A stretch of 64,000 nucleotides of DNA, taken from Nitrospirillum viridazoti. GTDB lineage: Bacteria; Pseudomonadota; Alphaproteobacteria; Azospirillales; Azospirillaceae. Within the stretch, counting starts at the first letter, position 1; each line of letters opens with the position of its first letter. Positions 58,049 through 64,000 of this stretch are shown here, piece after piece. The translations under genes were made by a program, and so were the position numbers. The stretch lies in assembly GCF_007827975.1 (NCBI RefSeq), contig NZ_VITT01000036.1, one strand, 5' to 3'. Under the pieces are notes generated by a model. The model saw only the letters and a list, made by a program, of their open reading frames with translations, had not been told where the DNA came from and did not search any database.

Positions 58049-59332
58049 ATGGAACTGGCGGCCGACCCCCGGCTTTCCGTCACGACGCACCCGGTTGTTG
58101 GGGGCCCGACCGTGGGGCCGTCCCTGAACGGCCGCCTAGGCGGGCTGTCGGACTATCCCTTCACCCGGCTGGCCGCGCTGCTGGCTGACGTGGCGCCGCG
58201 CAGCAACACCACCCCGCTGATGCTGTCCATCGGCGAGCCGCAGCACGAACCGCCGACCCTGCTGGCGCAGGCGCTGGCCGCGGCCCCCCTGGCCGACTGG
58301 GGCAAATATCCGCCCACCATCGGCACGGCCCCCTTTCGCGCCGCCGTGCACGGCTGGCTCTGCCGCCGTTATGGCCTGCCGGCCAGCTTCGTGGACGTGG
58401 ACAAGGGCATTTTACCCGCCACGGGCACGCGTGAGGCGTTGTTCCAGGTGGCCCTGCTGGCGACGCCGCAGCGGAAAGACGGCCGCCAGCCCGCGGTGCT
58501 GATCCCCAACCCCTTCTACGCCGTGTACGAGGGGGCCGCCGCGCTGGCGGGGGCCGAACCGGTGTTCATGCCGGCCACCCGCGAAACCGGCTTCCTGCCC
58601 GACCTGGACGCCCTGGCGCCCGACCTGCTGGCCCGCACGGCGCTGATGTACCTGTGCACACCCAGCAACCCGCAAGGGGCGGTGGCGGACCTGGCATACC
58701 TGAAGAAGGCCATCACCCTGGCCCGCGCCTACGGCTTCGTCCTGGCGCTGGACGAATGCTATGCCGAAATCTGGGACAAGGCTCCGCCCCCCGGCGGGTT
58801 CGAGGCGGCATTGTCCTTGGAAAACGATGGGGCCGGCCAGGGTACGGCCAACCTGCTGGTGTTCAACTCCCTGTCCAAGCGGTCCAGCGCCGCCGGCCTG
58901 CGGTCCGGCTTCATCGCCGGCGATCCCGCCCTGATCCAGCCCTTCACCCGCCTGCGCAGCTACGCCCTGGCCGGCAACGCCCTGCCGGCGCTGGCCGCCG
59001 CCGCCGCGCTGTGGGGCGATGACGTACACGTGGAGGAGAACCGGCGCCTCTACCGCCAGAAGATCGACGCGGCGGAGGCGGCGCTGAAGGGTCGCTATGG
59101 CTTCTACCGCCCGGCCGGAGGATTCTTTCTTTGGCTGGAGGTGGGCGACGGCGAAGCCGCGACCCGAAAGCTGTGGGGGGAGGCTGGCGTGCGGGTGCTG
59201 CCCGGTGCCTACTTCACCCGCTCCGAACCGGACGGCAGCAACGCTGGCCGGCCCTTCATCCGCGTGGCCCTGGTGCACGACACTGAAACGGTGGCCCGCG
59301 CCTGTGAGACGATAGCCCGGGTGCTGGGATGA
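58049..59332 (+). CDS. class I/II aminotransferase (aat; possible succinyldiaminopimelate transaminase)
   Basis: The 427-residue PLP enzyme of fold type I has LSDYPFTRLAALLADV near residue 32, LSIGEPQHEPPTLLAQAL, the PLP lysine in FNSLSKRSSAAGLRSGFIAGD (about 275), DECYAEIWD and PAGGFFLWLEVGD. It resembles the aspartate-aminotransferase-like gene found after glnZ in Azospirillum, which is often annotated as succinyldiaminopimelate transaminase (DapC); the substrate is not determinable. The N-terminal 28 residues before NGRLGGLSDYPF are unusual and the start is uncertain. Confidence 0.85.
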   Translation: MELAADPRLSVTTHPVVGGPTVGPSLNGRLGGLSDYPFTRLAALLADVAPRSNTTPLMLSIGEPQHEPPTLLAQALAAAPLADWGKYPPTIGTAPFRAAVHGWLCRRYGLPASFVDVDKGILPATGTREALFQVALLATPQRKDGRQPAVLIPNPFYAVYEGAAALAGAEPVFMPATRETGFLPDLDALAPDLLARTALMYLCTPSNPQGAVADLAYLKKAITLARAYGFVLALDECYAEIWDKAPPPGGFEAALSLENDGAGQGTANLLVFNSLSKRSSAAGLRSGFIAGDPALIQPFTRLRSYALAGNALPALAAAAALWGDDVHVEENRRLYRQKIDAAEAALKGRYGFYRPAGGFFLWLEVGDGEAATRKLWGEAGVRVLPGAYFTRSEPDGSNAGRPFIRVALVHDTETVARACETIARVLG

Positions 59333-59337
59333 CCAGC

Positions 59338-59357
59338 ACCGGGCGCACCCGGTTTTC
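59338..59357 (+). terminator. short hairpin after the aminotransferase
   Basis: ACCGGG (59338-59343) and CCCGGT (59348-59353) flank CGCA, followed by TTTC. It begins 5 bp after the stop, and the short stem makes it a weak terminator. Confidence 0.5.
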
Positions 59358-59482
59358 GGCCTGACATAAAGTTGCCTGATACCGTGTTTACTCCCTGGAA
59401 CCGGCCTGCGCCCGAAGGGGCAATGGCACCGATTCCGACATTTGACCCACGCCCGTAAGTTTTCAGGAACGAGCGACGGCCC

Positions 59483-62218
59483 ATGACGACCCGCCTTGCC
59501 ACCCCCGGTTCCCGGGGCAACCGCGATCCCTTGTCCCCAGGTTCGGGGGCCGGCCCCGCGCCCACCGGCCCGGGCAAGCGCCGGCGGGGCAGCCTTTTGC
59601 CCGAGGGCGCCTCGCAGTTCCTGATGCGCCGCGCCACCGAGGTGGGCGGCCTGTGTGTGGTGCTGCTGGCCCTCGCGCTGGCCGCCATCCTGTTCAGCTA
59701 CGACCCCAACGACCCTTCCTGGAACACGGCCGGCCCCCACACCGCCGTGCACAACGTGGCGGGGGCCTTCGGCTCCTATACCGCCGACGTGCTGGTGCAG
59801 TCCTTTGGCCTGGCCGCCTATCTGCTGGCGGTCATCATCGCCGGCTGGGGCGTGCGCATCCTGCGCCATGACCCGCCCAGCTTCTGGGCCGGACGCATCG
59901 CCGCCGGCCTGTTCGCCATCACCCTGGCGGGCGTCTCGCTGGGCGGCATCTCCGCGCCCTTCGGCGGTGGCGCCGGCGGCAACGCCGGCCGCGTCATCGT
60001 CACGCTGGTCGACCGTTTCATCGCCAACCACCTGGGGTGGAGCAGCCCGGTGGTGCTGGGCCTGGTCATGGCGGTCGCTACCGTGGCGCTGATCGTCGTG
60101 GCCCTGGGCGTGCCCTTCTACCAGGCCTTCGCCGCCGTGGGCGCCACCTACGGCTTCCTGCGCCGGGCCGGCCAGTGGCGGCCCGCCCTGAAGCCCAAGC
60201 CCGCCTCCGTCCGCCGTGGGCCCGAACCGGCCTATGAGCCGGAAGACGAGGCGTATGAGGAGTATGCGGAGGAAACGGCCGCCCCCGCCGGCGGCCTGGC
60301 CGGGCGCCTGCGCGCCGCCGCCGGTTCCGCGCTGGAGGGCGGCATCGGCGGCCTCAGCGGCATCGCGGGGGGTCTCAAGGGTGGCTTGGCCGACACGCTG
60401 AGGGGCCTGTCGGCGCCCAAGCGGGCTGCGTCGGCGCCCCGCCGGGAACCCGGCTTCGGCGACGGCACGCGCCGCGAACCCAGCCTGTCCATCCCGCCGC
60501 TGGACCGTCCCGCCGATCGCGAACCGCCGCGCGATGGCGAACTGGCCGTGGAGGGCGAGGCCGCCCCCCGCCGGCCCTTGGCCACCGTGGTGCCGCCCAA
60601 GGCCAAGCCGGTGGAGATCGCGCGCAAGGCGCCGTCGCCGGTGCAGTCCAGCCTGGACCTGGAACCCGACGGGCCCAGCGAATACGAATTGCCGCCGGTG
60701 GACCTGCTGCAGTTGCCCGACCTGTCGGTGCGTAGCCCGGGCGTGAACGAGGAGGGCCTGCGCCAGAACGCCCAGCTGCTGGAAGGCGTGCTGGACGATT
60801 TCGGCGTGAAGGGTGAGATCGGCAAGGTCCACCCCGGCCCCGTCGTCACCCTCTATGAACTGGAACCGGCGCCGGGCACCAAATCGTCCCGCGTCATCGG
60901 CCTGGCCGACGACATCGCCCGGTCCATGAGCGCCGTGTCCGTCCGCGTGGCGGTCGTGCCGGGCCGCAATGTCATCGGCGTGGAACTGCCCAACGCCAAG
61001 CGGGAAACCGTCTACCTGCGCGAACTGCTGGAGGCGGATACCTACGACCGCAGCCAGCACAAGCTGGCCCTGGTGCTGGGCAAGGATATCGGCGGCCAGC
61101 CGGTCATCGCCGACCTGGCCCGCATGCCCCACCTGCTGGTGGCCGGCACCACCGGCTCGGGCAAGTCGGTGGCCATCAACACCATGATCCTGTCGCTGCT
61201 CTACCGGCTGCCGCCGGAGAAATGCCGCTTCATCATGGTGGATCCCAAGATGCTGGAACTGTCCATCTACGAGGGCATCCCCCATCTGCTGGCGCCGGTG
61301 GTGACCGACCCGAAGAAGGCGGTGGTGGCCCTGAAGTGGACGGTGCGGGAGATGGAGGACCGCTACCGCGCCATGTCCAAGTTGGGCGTGCGCAACATCG
61401 ACGGCTACAACATGCGCCTGCGCGAGGCGCGCCAGAATGGCGAGACGCTGACCCGCCGCATCCAGACGGGCTTTGACCCCGACACCGGCAAACCGGTGTT
61501 CGAGGACCAGCCCATCGACCTGACGGAACTGCCCTATATCGTCGTCATCGTGGACGAGATGGCGGACCTGATGCTGGTGGCCGGCAAGGACATCGAGGCC
61601 GCCATCCAGCGCCTGGCCCAGATGGCCCGCGCCGCCGGCATCCACATCATCATGGCGACGCAGCGCCCCTCGGTGGACGTCATCACCGGCACCATCAAGG
61701 CCAACTTCCCCACCCGCATCAGCTTCCAGGTCACCTCCAAGATCGACAGCCGCACCATCCTGGGCGAACAGGGTGCCGAACAGCTGCTGGGCCAGGGCGA
61801 CATGCTCTACATGGCCGGCGGCGGCCGCATCACCCGCGTCCATGGCCCCTTCGTCCGCGACCAGGAGGTTGAGGACGTGGTGAAGTTCCTGAAGGCCCAG
61901 GGCGAGCCCAACTATGTCGACGCGGTGACGGAGGAAGACGACGCCAGCCCCTTCGATGAGGATGGCGGTTCGGGTGGCGGTGCCGGGGGCGGCAACGCCA
62001 GCTCCGGCGACGACCTTTACGACCAGGCGGTGGCCGTGGTCTGCCGCGAGGGCAAGGCCAGCACCAGCTTCATCCAGCGCCACCTGCGCATCGGCTACAA
62101 CAGCGCCGCCCGCCTGATCGAGCGTATGGAGCAGGAAGGCGTGGTCAGCCGCGCCAACCATGTCGGCAAGCGCGAGGTGCTGGCGCGCAACATCGACGAC
62201 CATGAGCGTGTGAACTAA
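59483..62218 (+). CDS. ftsK: DNA translocase FtsK
   Basis: FtsK moves DNA to the septum and activates XerCD at dif. The 911-residue product has an N-terminal membrane domain of about four helices (residues 50-210), a Pro/Arg-rich linker (about 230-395), and the RecA-like motor with Walker A VAGTTGSGKSVAIN (about 553-566), Walker B VIVDEMADLML and the AT QRPSVDVITG arm. The C-terminal gamma domain (VCREGKASTSFIQRHLRIGYNSAARLIERMEQEGVV, about 853-888) reads KOPS. It is the usual length for alphaproteobacteria. Confidence 0.96.
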   Translation: MTTRLATPGSRGNRDPLSPGSGAGPAPTGPGKRRRGSLLPEGASQFLMRRATEVGGLCVVLLALALAAILFSYDPNDPSWNTAGPHTAVHNVAGAFGSYTADVLVQSFGLAAYLLAVIIAGWGVRILRHDPPSFWAGRIAAGLFAITLAGVSLGGISAPFGGGAGGNAGRVIVTLVDRFIANHLGWSSPVVLGLVMAVATVALIVVALGVPFYQAFAAVGATYGFLRRAGQWRPALKPKPASVRRGPEPAYEPEDEAYEEYAEETAAPAGGLAGRLRAAAGSALEGGIGGLSGIAGGLKGGLADTLRGLSAPKRAASAPRREPGFGDGTRREPSLSIPPLDRPADREPPRDGELAVEGEAAPRRPLATVVPPKAKPVEIARKAPSPVQSSLDLEPDGPSEYELPPVDLLQLPDLSVRSPGVNEEGLRQNAQLLEGVLDDFGVKGEIGKVHPGPVVTLYELEPAPGTKSSRVIGLADDIARSMSAVSVRVAVVPGRNVIGVELPNAKRETVYLRELLEADTYDRSQHKLALVLGKDIGGQPVIADLARMPHLLVAGTTGSGKSVAINTMILSLLYRLPPEKCRFIMVDPKMLELSIYEGIPHLLAPVVTDPKKAVVALKWTVREMEDRYRAMSKLGVRNIDGYNMRLREARQNGETLTRRIQTGFDPDTGKPVFEDQPIDLTELPYIVVIVDEMADLMLVAGKDIEAAIQRLAQMARAAGIHIIMATQRPSVDVITGTIKANFPTRISFQVTSKIDSRTILGEQGAEQLLGQGDMLYMAGGGRITRVHGPFVRDQEVEDVVKFLKAQGEPNYVDAVTEEDDASPFDEDGGSGGGAGGGNASSGDDLYDQAVAVVCREGKASTSFIQRHLRIGYNSAARLIERMEQEGVVSRANHVGKREVLARNIDDHERVN

Positions 62219-62337
62219 GGTGGCGGCTGGGGGTGTACGCGTGGCGTACGTCCCCTCCCCTCTTCCGGTCGATTTTTCAACACATTGTTATCGCCACCAA
62301 AATTCCGCCTTAAAGCGCGGTCTATCCTGAAGGCACC

Positions 62338-62982
62338 ATGATCCGCCGCACCGCCCTCGCCGCTCTCATCGCGCTCGCCTCCGTCGCTCCCCTGGCCCTT
62401 CCCGGGATCGCCGCCGCCAAGCCGCCCACCCAGTTCACCGACGAGGACAAGGCCAAGCTGACGCAGGTGGAGACCTACCTGAACGGTATCCAGACGCTGA
62501 AGTCGCAGTTCCAGCAGGTGAACCCCGACGGCAGCCTGGTGCGCGGCACCTTCCAGCTGAAGCGGCCGGGCAAGATGCGGATCGACTATGACCCGCCCAA
62601 CAAGAACTTCATCGTCGCCGATGGCCATTTCGTCTATTTCTGGGACGCCGAGTCCAAGGAACAGTCCAACGCCCCCATCGGCAGCACCATGGCCGACTTC
62701 ATCCTGCGGCCCGACCTGCACCTGTCCGGCGACGTCACCGTCACGTCCATGGACGACAGCGCCGGTGTGCTGGAGGTGACGCTGGTCCAGACCAAGGATC
62801 CCGGCCTGGGCCGCCTGACCCTGATGTTCCAGGAACAGCCCTTCGGCCTGAAGAAGTGGCGGGTGCTGGATGCCCAGGGGACCACCACCGAGGTGGCGCT
62901 GCTGGATCCGCAGACGGGTGTCAGCCTGGATGACAACCAGTTCTATTTCCGCGATCCCAGCCGCCGCAAGGAGCGCGACTGA
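62338..62982 (+). CDS. lolA: outer-membrane lipoprotein carrier protein LolA
   Basis: LolA ferries lipoproteins across the periplasm. The 214-residue product has a signal peptide (residues 1-26, cut near GIAAA). The LolA core is VETYLNGIQTLKSQFQQVNPDGSLVRGTFQLKRPGKMRIDY, then NKNFIVADGHFVYFWDAESKEQS and PFGLKKWRVLDAQGTTTEVAL. The location directly after ftsK (119 bp) is conserved in many proteobacteria. The gap contains GTACGC/GCGTAC, a hairpin lacking a T-run. Confidence 0.94.
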   Translation: MIRRTALAALIALASVAPLALPGIAAAKPPTQFTDEDKAKLTQVETYLNGIQTLKSQFQQVNPDGSLVRGTFQLKRPGKMRIDYDPPNKNFIVADGHFVYFWDAESKEQSNAPIGSTMADFILRPDLHLSGDVTVTSMDDSAGVLEVTLVQTKDPGLGRLTLMFQEQPFGLKKWRVLDAQGTTTEVALLDPQTGVSLDDNQFYFRDPSRRKERD

Positions 62983-63019
62983 TCCCTTGCCGGCGGCCCG
63001 TTCCAAGGAGGGCTTAGCG

Positions 63020-63775
63020 ATGACCCGTTTGCCTGTTGTTGGCGTATCCGCCGACTACCGCACCCTGGGCCGCCATCCTTTCCATGTGGTGGGCGACAAG
63101 TATGTGCGCGCCGTATCGGACGGCGCCCACGCCCTGGCGGTGCTGCTGCCCGCCCTGGGTGACCGGTACGACGCGGCGGAGGTGGTGTCCCGCCTCGACG
63201 GCCTGTTGTTCACCGGCAGCCCCAGCAATGTGCACCCCGATCGCTACCAGGGCCCGCTGTCGGAACCCGGCACCCTGCACGACCTGGCGCGCGACGCCAC
63301 TACCCTGCCCCTATACCGCGCGGCGCTGGACGCCGACCTGCCGCTGTTCGCCATCTGCCGCGGCCTGCAGGAACTGAACGTGGCCCTGGGCGGCACCCTG
63401 CACCAGAAGGTGCAGGATGTGCCCGGCCTGATGGACCACCGCGATGACGAGACCCAGCCGCTGGAGGTGCAGTACGGCGGCGCCCACGCCGTGGATCTGA
63501 CCCCCGGCGGCCTGATGGCCCGCATCACCGGGCGCGAACGCATGACCGTCAACTCCCTGCACCAGCAGGGCATAGCCCGCCTGGCCCCGGGGCTGGTGGT
63601 GGAGGCGACGGCGCCCGACGGCCTGATCGAGGCCGTGCGGGTCGAGGGCGCCACCTTCGCCCTGGCCGTGCAATGGCACCCCGAATGGCGCTTCTGGGAA
63701 GACCCGGCCTCCGTCGCGCTGTTCAAGGCTTTCGGCGACGCGGTGCGGGTCCGGGCTGCCGCCCGCGAGGGCTGA
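63020..63775 (+). CDS. class I glutamine amidotransferase, gamma-glutamyl-GABA hydrolase (PuuD) family
   Basis: The 251-residue protein has the nucleophile elbow FAICRGLQELNVALGGTLHQ (catalytic Cys about 114) and the catalytic HPE in AVQWHPEWRFW (about 221-231), with HRDDETQPLEVQYGGAHAV between. PuuD-type enzymes cleave gamma-glutamyl-GABA in putrescine breakdown; no other puu gene is near. The ATG at 63020 follows an ideal AAGGAGG. It is 37 bp after lolA and may be co-transcribed. Confidence 0.9.
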   Translation: MTRLPVVGVSADYRTLGRHPFHVVGDKYVRAVSDGAHALAVLLPALGDRYDAAEVVSRLDGLLFTGSPSNVHPDRYQGPLSEPGTLHDLARDATTLPLYRAALDADLPLFAICRGLQELNVALGGTLHQKVQDVPGLMDHRDDETQPLEVQYGGAHAVDLTPGGLMARITGRERMTVNSLHQQGIARLAPGLVVEATAPDGLIEAVRVEGATFALAVQWHPEWRFWEDPASVALFKAFGDAVRVRAAAREG

Positions 63776-63797
63776 GTTCCACACTTGTTCCAGGGCT

Positions 63798-63832
63798 GAG
63801 CGACGGGTACACCCTGTGTTCCCCCGTCGCTC
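63798..63832 (+). repeat. 10-bp stem-loop directly before xthA
   Basis: GAGCGACGGG (63798-63807) pairs with CCCGTCGCTC (63823-63832) around 15 nt. The stem ends at the base before the AAGAGG ribosome-binding site of xthA. No T-run follows, so it may act in the leader or mark the end of the previous gene. Confidence 0.5.
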
Positions 63833-63843
63833 AAGAGGTCGCC

Positions 63844-64000
63844 TTGCGTATCGTCACCTGGAACATCAACTCGGTGCGGCTGCGCCTGGACATGGTCCTG
63901 CGCCTGGTTGACGACTACGGCCCCGATATCCTCTGCCTGCAGGAAACCAAGGTCATCGATGACGCCTTCCCGCTGAAGGCGCTGGCGGACCGGGGCTATG
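63844..64000 (+). CDS. xthA: exodeoxyribonuclease III, N-terminal part (cut by window end)
   Basis: The last 157 bases encode (L/M)RIVTWNINSVRLRLDMVLR and then DYGPDILCLQETKVIDDAFP, the start of an ExoIII/AP endonuclease. The metal-binding Asn of WNINS and the Glu of LQETK are in place. XthA cuts at abasic sites in base-excision repair. The TTG at 63844 is chosen because AAGAGG lies five bases upstream and the usual family N-terminus MRIVTWNINS begins there. The rest lies beyond the window, so integrity cannot be judged. Confidence 0.9.
   Translation, partial: MRIVTWNINSVRLRLDMVLRLVDDYGPDILCLQETKVIDDAFPLKALADRGY

Noticed and set aside
58412..62203. A 1,263-codon open frame on the minus strand opposite the aminotransferase and ftsK
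   Set aside because: It lies antisense to two clearly recognised genes; its translation is low-complexity, rich in His, Gln, Gly and Ala, as expected of the mirrored frame of a GC-rich gene. Similar long antisense frames at 6587-9085, 11645-13570 and 53234-56077 were dropped for the same reason.
1..64000. CRISPR arrays, insertion sequences, prophage, integrase or toxin-antitoxin modules
   Set aside because: No regularly spaced direct repeats, transposase or phage motifs, or small paired toxin/antitoxin genes were found. Apart from the accessory cluster at 46.6-51.2 kb the content is core chromosomal.

Overview
The window is a stretch of a high-GC alphaproteobacterial chromosome containing the replication origin region. 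I place it in the Rhodospirillales, most likely Azospirillaceae (Azospirillum, Nitrospirillum, Niveispirillum). The main reasons are the gene order ubiH-like / PII (glnZ-type) / class I aminotransferase, which is the order I recall for Azospirillum glnZ-aat, the hemE-ppsR origin arrangement of alphaproteobacteria, and a SAM-II riboswitch ahead of metZ. This placement is inference; there is no rRNA to confirm it. Gene density is high, nearly all genes are chromosomal housekeeping types, and I see no insertion sequence, prophage, integron, CRISPR array or rRNA operon.

Layout. 0.1-2.0 kb: rimI-tsaB (minus) diverging from a VanX-type dipeptidase. 2.1-7.6 kb (minus): RutE-type nitroreductase, Bax-type glucosaminidase protein, NfuA, a universal stress protein and a coupled TIGR02186/TauE pair. 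7.7-15.8 kb (minus): trpS, murJ, glnD, a phasin-like gene and metZ behind a SAM-II riboswitch. 16.2-19.4 kb: secB (plus), then an odd phosphoacceptor/degenerate-receiver protein overlapping a NarL-type regulator, and rho (minus). 19.8-22.5 kb (minus): hemE, hemH, hemJ. 22.5-23.0 kb: non-coding origin with DnaA boxes. 23.0-26.8 kb (plus): ppsR-maf-aroE-coaE-dnaQ. 26.8-30.8 kb (minus): quinone reductase, dienelactone hydrolase, DUF255 protein. 31-37.3 kb (plus): DUF6489, 2Fe-2S protein, mnmE, mnmG, rsmG, parA, parB, with three parS-type sites. 37.3-42.2 kb (minus): holA, lptE, leuS, DUF3576. 42.4-46.6 kb: porin, yggS, tRNA-Ser(GGA), and a LysR gene diverging from a YdbC/PdxI-type reductase. 46.6-51.2 kb (plus): six-gene accessory cluster of redox and membrane proteins. 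51.2-57.1 kb (minus): RluA-type synthase, an unrecognised 374-residue protein, a penicillin/AHL-acylase family protein and a UbiH-type hydroxylase. 57.5-64 kb (plus): glnZ, aminotransferase, ftsK, lolA, a class I glutamine amidotransferase and the start of xthA.

How it works together. The core is replication and segregation: oriC, dnaQ and holA (replication), parABS (origin segregation), ftsK (terminus segregation), with haem synthesis, tRNA modification (mnmE, mnmG, tsaB) and envelope assembly (murJ, lptE, lolA, secB) interspersed. Nitrogen sensing is represented by both the PII-modifying enzyme GlnD and a PII protein, the latter with a candidate sigma-54 promoter.

The most notable non-coding items are the oriC, the SAM-II riboswitch, three parS-type palindromes (two inside genes), and a dispersed repeat of about 100 bp with two clear copies and one fragment. 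I found no convincing new multi-gene system. The best candidates for something undescribed are the DHp/degenerate-receiver gene, the repeat family, the 374-residue unknown protein beside the acylase, and the accessory redox cluster.
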